Part shown: positions 27,201 through 27,816 of the stretch, in pieces | Layout: the number at the start of each line of letters is the position of its first letter | Position numbering within the stretch: the stretch's first letter is position 1 | IMG/VR virus record: IMGVR_UViG_3300025483_001120 | Location: 1-27,816 of that record | Source of the DNA: a virus | DNA length: 27,816 bases | Reading direction: 5' to 3' (one strand) | Position numbers and translations under genes: made by a program | The notes under the pieces: model-generated | Database searches by the model: none | Told to the model about the DNA's origin: nothing | Seen by the model: the letters and a program-made list of their open reading frames with translations, nothing else

Positions 27201-27816
27201 ATCACCAAGAGTAGCACCACCTGGTTGTTGGAAAGTAACTCTAGGAACATCAGTATATCCACTACCAGAATCTTCAAGAGTTAACTCAGTAACAGTTCCA
27301 CCAGAAACCTTTGCCGTAATTTTGGCTGTAGTAGAACCTGCAGAAGTTGGAGATACTACCTTAACAATAGGAGGATTAGTATCACTATATCCCACACCAC
27401 CACTAATCAACTGAAGATTTTTGACACCATTGATTAATGCGGTGGCAGCACCACCAGAACCTATCTCACTATTGATTCTAATTTGGGGAGGAAACTCAAA
27501 CCTATATCCACTCCCGCTATTATCAATAGCAATGTTCTCTAGACTTCCAATATTAGAAACTCTAGCGAATGCAGAAGCATTATTACCATAAGATGGAATA
27601 GATGCTTCAATATGAAACATATCTAACTTTCTGCCCTTAATAGGAACAAAAGTTCTGAAGATGATTATGTTGCCATCGAAAATATAATCTACCTTAGGTA
27701 TCAGTAAGTTACCATCATAATATACAATAACATATTCATCAACTTCAGGAACGAATGCTGTACCACCGACAGTAATTTTAAATTCAGAGGCACCATCACC
27801 AAAACTACTGGAGATA
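9210..27816 (-). CDS. Giant gp7-like baseplate/tail adhesin (5' end beyond window, at least 6,201 residues)
   Basis: The frame stays open from the TAA at 9210-9212 to the right edge. The ATG at 27620 is internal: the 65 codons before it are open and encode a normal module (FKITVGGTAFVPEVDEYVI...YYDGNLLIPKVDYIFDG). Residue numbers here count from that ATG. Order: LNGV-like module (upstream of 1); GSGY block (1-335); gp7-like core with DFYMTKGTTFSIAYLFKLLY at 413-432; GSGY block (844-1077) inside a YHYH domain (to about 1268); EF-hand-like loop (1328-1339); propeller-like region (1549-1930); LamG (1923-2151); GSGY block (2734-2967); LNGV module (about 3278-3366); LamG (3776-3984); Cys-helical repeats (4020-4740); reelin-like (4846-5005); GWYRV jelly roll (5173-5385); two C-terminal LNGV modules and a last GSGY unit. 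T4 gp7 is 1,032 residues. Likely a baseplate wedge protein fused to receptor-binding or fibre modules. The homology is by eye; the role is inferred from position. Confidence 0.85.
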   Translation of the reverse strand, partial: ISSSFGDGASEFKITVGGTAFVPEVDEYVIVYYDGNLLIPKVDYIFDGNIIIFRTFVPIKGRKLDMFHIEASIPSYGNNASAFARVSNIGSLENIAIDNSGSGYRFEFPPQIRINSEIGSGGAATALINGVKNLQLISGGVGYSDTNPPIVKVVSPTSAGSTTAKITAKVSGGTVTELTLEDSGSGYTDVPRVTFQQPGGATLGDITVSNGSISGTIAVTFGGIGYSTPPEVYVDEPTGANSIKANLQAVLNASGEVASISILNPGQGYTSTPRVKIIEPIGAQVLDTTVDTDGRVTGIEILDGGSGYSDIPSVYIIDDRTSDTGAYIGGSGAKATASIFNGRITDINITNFGTGYSETNPPKVVIQAPPQASASVDIGVNEITGFKILQSGRDYTKAQLLNCARAASGITGYTENGNAIFSRNTTASSATSGTVVKCLDAVFVKRILDKYTEQFLPDVPEIDYKKIDVRTAIKNIKDFYMTKGTTFSIAYLFKLLYGETVDISYPRDQIIKPSAATWSINTILRATLESGDPRNIQDALIQQDADIADTNVRDASALVENYIAINTANTTIYELVLSEETIQGSFIVPYKTKLAEPLNGTDSIITVDSTIGWPERNGEFVLGGAEVIRYKEKSLNQFIECTRLSPGSVGTNPYTWDSATEVVSNFGVTLNKGTSQEVTMNIVGIVDAQQTNLTDTGSYYLPGDKLTVAKLGGTGEQPLLNTWLYNVKKLIQVSDIVFGGVNDQFATVTCNNPHGLLVGDEVTIYGANPILYNGTFAVTSRDSDTVFQYQLPQTALVAPQGNILVSVNLNKGKSTDSSINDSISVYTTNIQNSFFNDSFVYVASTGIPNYNVGPFPGSALLPGNQRKLNRFPQIPTTISTKNVITPGPIGTWVNGVSVWSYKSTTSKTFGPITSIGIDNAGILYDSANPPKLTLSSSTGTGATAEVVVNGSVINIEVETGGSGYTSSPLVSIVGGGGSGASATAIITKGSVSNILITDGGTGYTSQPQITIVGGSGTGATGTASVRGPIKSVNLLSGGTSYTSSPNVTISSGQGAVAQAIVNNGRIISIAIISGGSGYTTAPEVQIQGVGFGAKARAVIDTEGENAGKVTSIEILNRGINYVQGTTVISLSSIGQGASFTANVFQWTYNLQESSTLDSSQGAVFAGYNNQYGGEYAHIANPQRLRFILGDNLFTNTSNQIRERETQLTHSPIIGWAFDGNPIYGPYGYSDPTNQSSTLSRVATSYRLKTNLILDATTNPNPSRVEGPALTDDAAGTYVEDYEYVFGLGDLDQYNGRFCKTPEYPNGRYCYFVTIDNTEFGNSVFPYILGSDFNSVVDSWNLNESATQQNIPTGVVRYRDPYENVDIDVERIPNASTNSLTLEDGTLLLFDVEDENKDGIISQDEIDDPDQILEEPPLQIFDYFPKVKTESKVDIEVETISRFENASITDFVVENSGVSYQVDDKLIFDNSGTGGSGASARVSRIKGETISSYNYEYRNGSNYGKIQTAQPHNLTVGDSVFVDYSENIETTNKQYSVRQFKGVEEIVIAQTGSGYSEEIPPQIVIDGDGVDAELEAVVDSVGAIKRVNILNSGNGYTKNPRVILSHPQVFKKSDYYVSKVDNQEYVKINDSFVNAAKETYICGQTLDASGNTVAFVAKLSAAGVKEWEKTLELTTGLNYAEFQKLYVDGDTIWVAGINKPNGTILDSYNPDIIIAKYTQANDGLSATLTFQKAYAGISGGTRSDNISKIIGSDNNRVIIAGYTNTNSPAPYDGFIAVLDSTGTFTVKRKIASSNGNEKVTDLLYDNNNNLYFLMETSTSQNAGDINFAIGKATISTTSITTDWIKEITNNAYSFLDTSFTIDEFNEIYVSSTLQLKSDDATRDRFWVGKFDSEGVSVWNYNYAVSRDINLVPSTTLDIFNQLNVAYTKVDNTTSKKTINTVKIDYKGNIVNHTTTDFTENTIEGITANSLSTDTSGDAYVFGQTSWNRNEAIFKFDGNLTDETGHHTLTTLGLSGSIENADNILKIYGFQTGQSTTFENSGAKIAGTSLGTALASDFTIDFLIYKDAANSKAETLSADQQTLIAIGDASDTTGGLWLYYNTDGTASDGRVELVVANNSTAISASSAGTGTNTGLFANDTWQLISLRKSGNNFKVYVNSIEQISGNVSDTNLASKDIHIGNIPGFPSSGGFIEDNQGQFYVDSLRIRNRAVTVTAPSDFGSPAVLPVAAAVGLTHTFVDTAWFTQQHARYDYIDYLGFGIKVDKNADAVRLGSYNANTTTNYGFTRTAVTPVTGNSLTLNSVGYTLADVGLQSLDFNEATTTMSEGTETLTYTKDTWSTRTATVPSPGSQKLKVTANVKNRYYFETFNLLKIDNVQELTINQNFIFTVGSKLVLKNGSSFVNSGYITRVDYNTKKVYLAINSNPWSNDLNQYQLSTEQFSEQSTYGIIGPVPTDSANNEIAQTFADVTNTTPGTFDIDLANYNAPEDVGGTNNLDEYGVFKPYSDDDYSIKIVEVSGSSSYSVGSVVNITSGDISFNAAYSTAQITNLTGVLKISLIANLTKILQVTSVSNTDTAYAISGSLHYLSVNTQMYIDGNPSEEVSGTVYDEYDGSFPVERIISPVEFTYKLPQTALTLPATSASSVKVFVKSPTLKMYYGHQYLFDLSHSSMLGGNLSFSKDPLYKLEYSFNSIQRIGTPGVTGQGVATPTVKLKVTRDVITNISYYFDPSRTGADSPVIPESYLDVTFSPYVGTFTVFSTSGGSITRGDDIFQFELINQPEGPATIANSSYSTSSKKAVGSISNIRIVNPGGFYTKLPIVSSIQSTRNIERVQINDPGTEYAVGVYNSVPISGDGEGGLVSITVSDGADEEGGNIPGQIQKVVVTSPGKGYTTATIDIESINGILGPGLTGSGAELVVVIPSFGSGASIFTLGEEIGKIKNLKNNNFGFDYSHDYTLRPEISFPINAQLTSTSILDSITVTDPGSGYTQAPTVVVTGGGGSGAIAAATIKNGRLFAIEVKDPGSGYSSTPVVTLKSSFNYVVNLDLGILQFAFPHGIQNGAEITLNVVDTGEGAEFPIAAGAIGRLNGSNTYYAISGAANSLEDDQLKIAITSANATLGDALTFTNTGTGRQQVLTTSFGGTAVANVITSTFLEGELVYQGDTLENATAQGYVSTNSGWQVGPRIVKLVNYTGTFTEGQTITGVISKSSGVISKLKIARGVLEVGSITKTTGQFIDDVGKPSEIIQKIQDSYYYQDFSYAVKSSVSISEWKDIVVRNVHPASFKIFGELSISDYATIPNKETDFELTKSVELANEAIVPNIQNFTLVEPVYSEFDNTVIQFRQKRLTSSENILTSVVQRLDDISSQFDGVKTQFSITVNNGDAVIANANQLMVILNGVVQTPEVSFTIQSDSIVFSEPPSPPASVKYVSVQIDPIAITEATFISTSGIVPNIGNVLSGTGSGAKFTVTKVTGVTINNVSKELIEGFFTIGTAFSTNELVLGNTTGFSAVFESSQVVPSNNLFVFGESVTDLQGDTAVVEDINLQKGSETPLAKLRYGVGPSTTGFEIIGYNATINAPSRVEGVFTVGQNYQIGSEIVQVSNIVQNTDSTTLTVVRGQLGTVVSGIQELTPLYGTNITVTNDLILSKTVGTYQSKPGLYDVILDDIIVGAKSRVVARITSTTPYRDAATNEVIPEVEISEGSSFFGLLFSRLSSITYPNIVLDDISQSQIAVVDFTDNNTDFNVKFPENEIVNNYIIPYNNSVGTFQDDEFIRNYKIEFGNESGDFTTSEDLSIRKLSLTNPVGGGFFSLGQVLRTRDTKAEIIGFNQAAKTIYLGKIGRTKSYGGDHHAVTFIGNAELDTAQKKFGSSSLSVPATGDGVSIATSDDFGFGTAAFTLDVWVRASALSGDHHILDMRDNSGDSGAIRLYVASTGQVRVNIGGSDIITSSNNIVIDTWYHIAVSRSGTSLKLFVDGTEVGSVTNSTNLGTTKTIKIGSDVSDANGFLGHIDDFRVSNLARYTAAFTVRSGMFQGDINAKLLLHFDGTDTQTYTDDWSGAQDFTKGEFFNNDAILATTRANSNTAVVTGFTGNSQRYYDAANLLEKNKNFIAKETVYLLTQQYPSLTIPGGNVNCEDDVVDIVEAIIEDVRNGSNNHIWDAAALYVDRTVSPITLNHIETEIAETIWAYNKVGDMIPYIINNVLWTVSGSHGLTQFTDTTITDSNNTVYSQFTPTAATYDSATGVMVLTIGTHSLTTSSQVGISPGSIVFTCSSDNNITQHAYPRTDDPFYNKVLAITATTATTITVNVGASPTDRQYAHTFVSSSTNAVKLLNYTTGDCADVASTSDNLLDILIDTLTNANLSTPVDHLGAVTKVSPAVEFKGATVDGFYKVALTADSVDNTNDILYSNKIGAASEYRFKDASTLIRANRQAIVDKAASDMLTRYPDLATSMPRNANGTSTDGTERCKQDLGLILDDIAADIELGGNKNVASTSRFYVGVNNELQHIRLQVWQSVYAHERLGFYAKQAINGDLTTDNTDQLIIGDWGITNDAGQCADVQSAIDNLITLLNDTIAPTGEDFNIAADRIHFNRDYIASEATGRLDAEFTYVLNNVSYRAFNYPNGSAGLEKCKRDLKLILTSAISDLQTGGNNSTIRAIELYLTANLQLDHIEEQLSATIFAIEQLRDLGISAIQNLLYTTGAVTTGSQYAAVYATETAYRDALSVTDVQAVMAKYGELIDIAIRILSPAGLSGRYASQILLFNKNYYRTEITNTINNQFGANSWQYDSFIDGLVDNLSHDIIITDTSSSNKTTSRRITLQREGVVSELQFTAGADYQSVPTIAFTAPASGVTATAVATLEAAGPISAINVASGGSGYTVRPDVTLTGANIGDDGATATISGGAVSAVTYDGSVWDADTAIEWQTSSGFGPGSEIQDAGTGTGTTGGFDGVGKYILFGAASGDRYAITTRRNTTDMDNVRVYVTAGNGSNGGESPDAGEDLALYYKVQGSNTEVLISTLIYGGAAGGGSNYTNFTDWTAITVALPTGAKGPDTAFIVRQSAQDSGANDDHYGLKRVSVIDTAKEFQGTVTIAFADGAEQSVTTTAATANFITLREVSNVSITNPGTGYDPSTPPTVTISGGNPTTAMTISNINVVLDTTRFNNGETITSSGGGSATVLEDIGNAVYIGVITGTLFADGDTLTGGTSGVSSTIPSSGVGSTFDYYTNVGNVLTFNDARLIQSPIAAEFSSTNFWTNPEAFAINWTTASATFTNNAILSPDNTLTAEKITADASGTVNHDIDRVYTLNAFETFDSGSVKFDTTNETFDTGSIAEDSTQTFTTSLFVKSAEYTDIRFSAILDDGQAGPQSLFFDVDLTNGSTGSIFQPEAGLVSYTTGVVPFGNGWYRVFATLTFSFGFSSLTTRLNIKNASAINYPGDGSSGIYVWGAKFNKGAFDAYTSVGGERFFSNSEYNIKNFALNLFEDYVESALNGSLASPTANGSYAFDNATWRAGYSTDEFLTVVRRNVDFYKKQLDNSTYYADITVNSGISVPTKEFGITYIPTGVGGGLSTSDYFYGEYSDTNAELETSFMNEAKIAKVYNRFRIDGDITDGPFTMGEIVQKDGDSSVTGVVYGFHEDENYKYLDVEITGGTWAIADGIIGAANTTTATLSALESRLHIIRLKGTFTPSIPFLGFTSSTTATPTSFIRNETAVLDNTGGKLTVDTSTLTGTFEKTAVVYSSNTELYIEVQKYNGLDVQIGDKIISGGYTRLGVANATGFILGHFIYLLNSGGGRDTSKKAIISGVDTVNNYLYVSPIDGDFSITDNVGDFGPAGGGANTIATGTIATKLVQTGQAYGLIGNITSVGVNKRLYLRDVIGIWNENDSVIAGKDYKSVIIDKVISRARVKRSFRGFDGTQTIFDLSISNGTTYLPDPAGHMLIFINGILQPPGAGNAYNAFSNKIQFAEAPDAGSTFTGFYIGKLRQLDDISFEFDSLRQSFNLKRNDVFYSLTLTEGVQSSVIRPENNIIVSLNGVIQEPGVGFEIVGSRIIFSEIPRVGSSFAAFSYVGSEADVDASEVVPPIEPGDFIDIQGETEDREVAVIESSNSLITFDYLGSVFGQNAKATPILKSGFIEKVSITAPGSGYTSRPVVRVDSISGFDAQIRAIIGINVVEIGNVGSAYKETAIVVESEVPDDWTAPNLADYGEEYVDYQ
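9640..10150 (-). repeat. Two C-terminal LNGV beta modules of the giant protein
   Basis: Two adjacent copies of a roughly 80-residue module: FRGFDGTQTIFDLS...MLIFINGILQPPG...NKIQFAEAPDAGSTF and LDDISFEFDSLRQSFNL...NIIVSLNGVIQEPG...RIIFSEIPRVGSSF. Each has a FDG/FDS entry strand, an I-x-NGVxQxP turn and an I-x-FxExP exit strand. Further copies lie at 17525-17790 and at the right edge. Confidence 0.65.
11480..12110 (-). other. GWYRV-type jelly-roll (carbohydrate-binding-like) domain
   Basis: Residues about 5173-5385 of the giant protein. Landmarks in order: FWTNPEAFAINWTTAS, LFVKSAEYTDIRFSA, GNGWYRVFATL and GIYVWGAKFNKGAFDAYTSV. The TNP...W opening, VKsxeYT strand, GWYRV strand and WGAxxxxGxfxxYxxV ending are the usual landmarks of a jelly-roll module frequent in phage fibre and spike proteins, where sugar binding is suspected. 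Confidence 0.6.
12600..13085 (-). other. Reelin-like jelly-roll domain of the giant protein
   Basis: Residues about 4846-5005. It contains GTGTGTTGGFDGVGKYILFG, AGNGSNGGESPDAGEDLALY and NDDHYGLKRVSVID. These align in the same order with the copy in the 1,538-residue protein (NGTNGGEAPDFGEGL, DHWGIRNITV), which suggests a duplication shared between neighbouring genes. Confidence 0.5.
13400..15560 (-). repeat. Cys-containing alpha-helical repeat array in the giant protein
   Basis: Three full copies and one partial copy of a helical unit, at about residues 4023-4137, 4343-4460, 4506-4632 and 4678-4740. Shared positions: an N(K/R)xxI/Y helix, then Cys-x2-Asp (CEDDVVDIVEAIIEDV, CKQDLGLILDDIAADI, CKRDLKLILTSAISDL), then a G(G/S)N turn, then L-x-HI in the next helix. 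Two CADV segments (near 14812-14825 and 14161-14183) lie between units. It stands out as helical within an otherwise beta-rich protein. Confidence 0.7.
15670..16300 (-). other. LamG/concanavalin A-like domain 2 of the giant protein
   Basis: Residues about 3776-3984. It shows the usual order of a LamG_3-type sandwich: FGSSSLSVPATGDGVSIA, FTLDVWVRASAL, WYHIAVSRSGTSLKLFVDGT and GFLGHIDDFRVSNLARYT. These domains commonly bind glycans or surface proteins, in line with a host-attachment role. Confidence 0.75.
17525..17790 (-). repeat. Internal LNGV beta module of the giant protein
   Basis: It reads QRLDDISSQFDGVKTQFSIT, then LMVILNGVVQTPEVSFTI, then SIVFSEPPSPPASV. The opening QxLDDISxxFD matches the second C-terminal copy (RQLDDISFEFDSLRQSFNL), so whole modules rather than only the turn are repeated. 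Confidence 0.65.
18720..19440 (-). repeat. GSGY repeat block with module shared with gp8
   Basis: Residues about 2734-2967 of the giant protein. It contains IRIVNPGGFYTKLP, VQINDPGTEYAVG, VVVTSPGKGYTTATIDIES, ITVTDPGSGYTQAPTVVV and IEVKDPGSGYSSTPVVTL. The part around VPISGDGEGG and GPGLTGSGAELVVVIPSF matches gp8 residues 220-300 (VPINGDGTGG and GTGTGAQVDVIIPPP). Confidence 0.75.
21170..21860 (-). other. LamG/concanavalin A-like domain 1 of the giant protein
   Basis: Residues about 1923-2151. Landmarks are AIFKFDGNLTDETGHHTL, LASDFTIDFLIYKD, GGLWLYYNTDG, WQLISLRKSGNNFKVYVNS and FYVDSLRIRNRAV. The W-x-L...R.G...VYVN and xxDxLRIxNRA steps match the LamG_3 pattern of the second domain at 15670-16300. 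Confidence 0.65.
21850..22975 (-). other. Beta-propeller-like region of the giant protein
   Basis: Residues about 1549-1930. Successive stretches read ETYICGQTLDASGNTVAFVA, IWVAGINKPNG, VIIAGYTNTNSPAPYDGFIA, LYFLMETSTSQ, IYVSSTLQLKS and AYVFGQTSWNRN, spaced roughly 50-60 residues and usually followed by an AxL/KxD strand. This recalls the SBBP/delta-60 type of propeller blade with about six blades. The call rests on periodicity alone. Confidence 0.4.
23604..23639 (-). other. EF-hand-like calcium loop in the giant protein
   Basis: Residues 1328-1339 read DENKDGIISQDE. This fits the canonical 12-residue loop: D1, N3, D5, G6, I8, S9, E12. It follows FDVE and precedes an acidic DDPDQILEEPP stretch. 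A single loop, as in dockerin-like or extracellular calcium sites, not a paired EF-hand. Confidence 0.55.
23815..24200 (-). other. YHYH-domain core of the giant protein
   Basis: Residues about 1142-1268: HSPIIGWAFDGNPIYGPYGY, then ATSYRLK, GDLDQYNGRF, TPEYPNGRYCYFVT and VFPYILGSDF. The first part of the domain (PIGTWVNGVSVW, near 25115-25165) is separated from it by a GSGY block, so the domain is split by an insertion. The related domain in the 1,538-residue protein is split at other points. YHYH is named from memory; its biochemical role is unknown. Confidence 0.65.
24390..25095 (-). repeat. GSGY repeat block B in the giant protein
   Basis: Residues about 844-1077 hold about six units: IGIDNAGILYDSANPPKL, IEVETGGSGYTSSPLVSI, ILITDGGTGYTSQPQITI, VNLLSGGTSYTSSPNVTI, IAIISGGSGYTTAPEVQI and IEILNRGINYVQGTTV. 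Most units are 32-45 residues long and contain a G-x-GAxAxAxV strand followed by a turn and the next I-x-I-x-xxGSGY. Confidence 0.8.
26200..26510 (-). other. gp7-like core segment of the giant protein
   Basis: Residues about 370-475. VKRILDKYTEQFLPDVPEID leads to IKNIKDFYMTKGTTFSIAYL, then FKLLYGETVDISYPRDQIIK. T4 gp7 has, from memory, YDFYSTKGIEASYKFLFKVL followed by YNEEVEIEI, the same DFYxTKGxxxSxxxLFKxLYxExVxI arrangement after a helical run-up. Gene position upstream of gp8 agrees. Confidence 0.6.
26640..27600 (-). repeat. GSGY repeat block A in the giant protein
   Basis: Residues about 10-335 hold seven units: IAIDNSGSGYRFEFPP, LQLISGGVGYSDTNPP, LTLEDSGSGYTDVPRV, IAVTFGGIGYSTPPEV, ISILNPGQGYTSTPRV, IEILDGGSGYSDIPSV and INITNFGTGYSETNPP. 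The spacing is about 35-50 residues. They form a beta-rich, probably elongated rod between the N-terminal region and the gp7-like core. Confidence 0.8.
27621..27816 (-). other. Open continuation of the giant gene to the window edge
   Basis: All 65 codons read from 27815 down to 27621 in the frame of the giant gene are sense codons. They encode FKITVGGTAFVPEVDEYVI and YYDGNLLIPKVDYIFDGNII, another LNGV-like module (NGV replaced by DGN). No Shine-Dalgarno stands before 27620. Hence this is coding sequence, not a leader, and the gene start is outside the window. Confidence 0.85.

Noticed and set aside
27618-27620. ATG at 27620 as the start of the giant gene
   Set aside because: The upstream codons are open to the window edge and encode a module repeated elsewhere in the protein; there is no Shine-Dalgarno before this ATG.

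Overview
The window is a single-strand block of virion structural genes from a tailed phage of the T4-like myovirus type, most likely a marine one (cyanophage or SAR11-type phage). Reasons: a recognisable T4 gp8 baseplate wedge homologue, a DUF4815 protein directly after it, YHYH domains and GSGY repeat blocks of the kind found in marine T4-like phages, T4-type late promoter boxes (TATAAATA), very short gaps between genes, and AT-rich DNA (about 40% G+C by eye). The host cannot be decided from this window. All genes lie on the minus strand and are transcribed from right to left. I see no believable plus-strand gene, tRNA, CRISPR, insertion sequence or lysogeny gene.

Layout in transcription order. 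(1) 27816 to 9210: one giant open frame, at least 6,201 codons, still open at the right edge, so its true start is outside. Near its N-terminal end it carries a segment that looks like the C-terminal part of T4 gp7 (DFYMTKG...YLFKLLYGE), which fits its place upstream of gp8. The rest is a chain of adhesion-type modules: blocks of GSGY repeats, a YHYH domain, an EF-hand-like loop, a possible beta-propeller, two LamG/concanavalin-like domains, a Cys-containing helical repeat array, a reelin-like jelly roll, a GWYRV jelly roll and several LNGV modules. (2) 9171 to 7948: a 407-residue protein with a phage-fibre N-terminal motif and a C-terminal cupredoxin-like domain with an apparently complete type-1 copper ligand set. 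(3) 7939 to 3323: a 1,538-residue protein with a second such cupredoxin, a reelin-like domain, a YHYH domain interrupted by inserted domains, and GSGY repeats. (4) 3288 to 1756: gp8, expanded by GSGY and other insertions. (5) 1756 to the left edge: the first 585 residues of a DUF4815 protein, whose start overlaps the gp8 stop.

Together this looks like the baseplate wedge and tail-fibre section of the late operon. In T4 the order is 6-7-8. Here the gene in the position of 7 has grown into a giant multidomain protein, and two further large adhesin-like genes sit between it and gene 8. Promoter-like boxes stand before the 407-residue gene and before gp8; the other two internal starts rely on an overlapping Shine-Dalgarno or on stop/start overlap. 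Non-coding DNA inside the window amounts to fewer than 85 bases.

The most interesting points are the gp7-like core in an 18.6 kb gene, two putative type-1 copper sites in virion proteins, and module sharing between gp8 and the giant protein.
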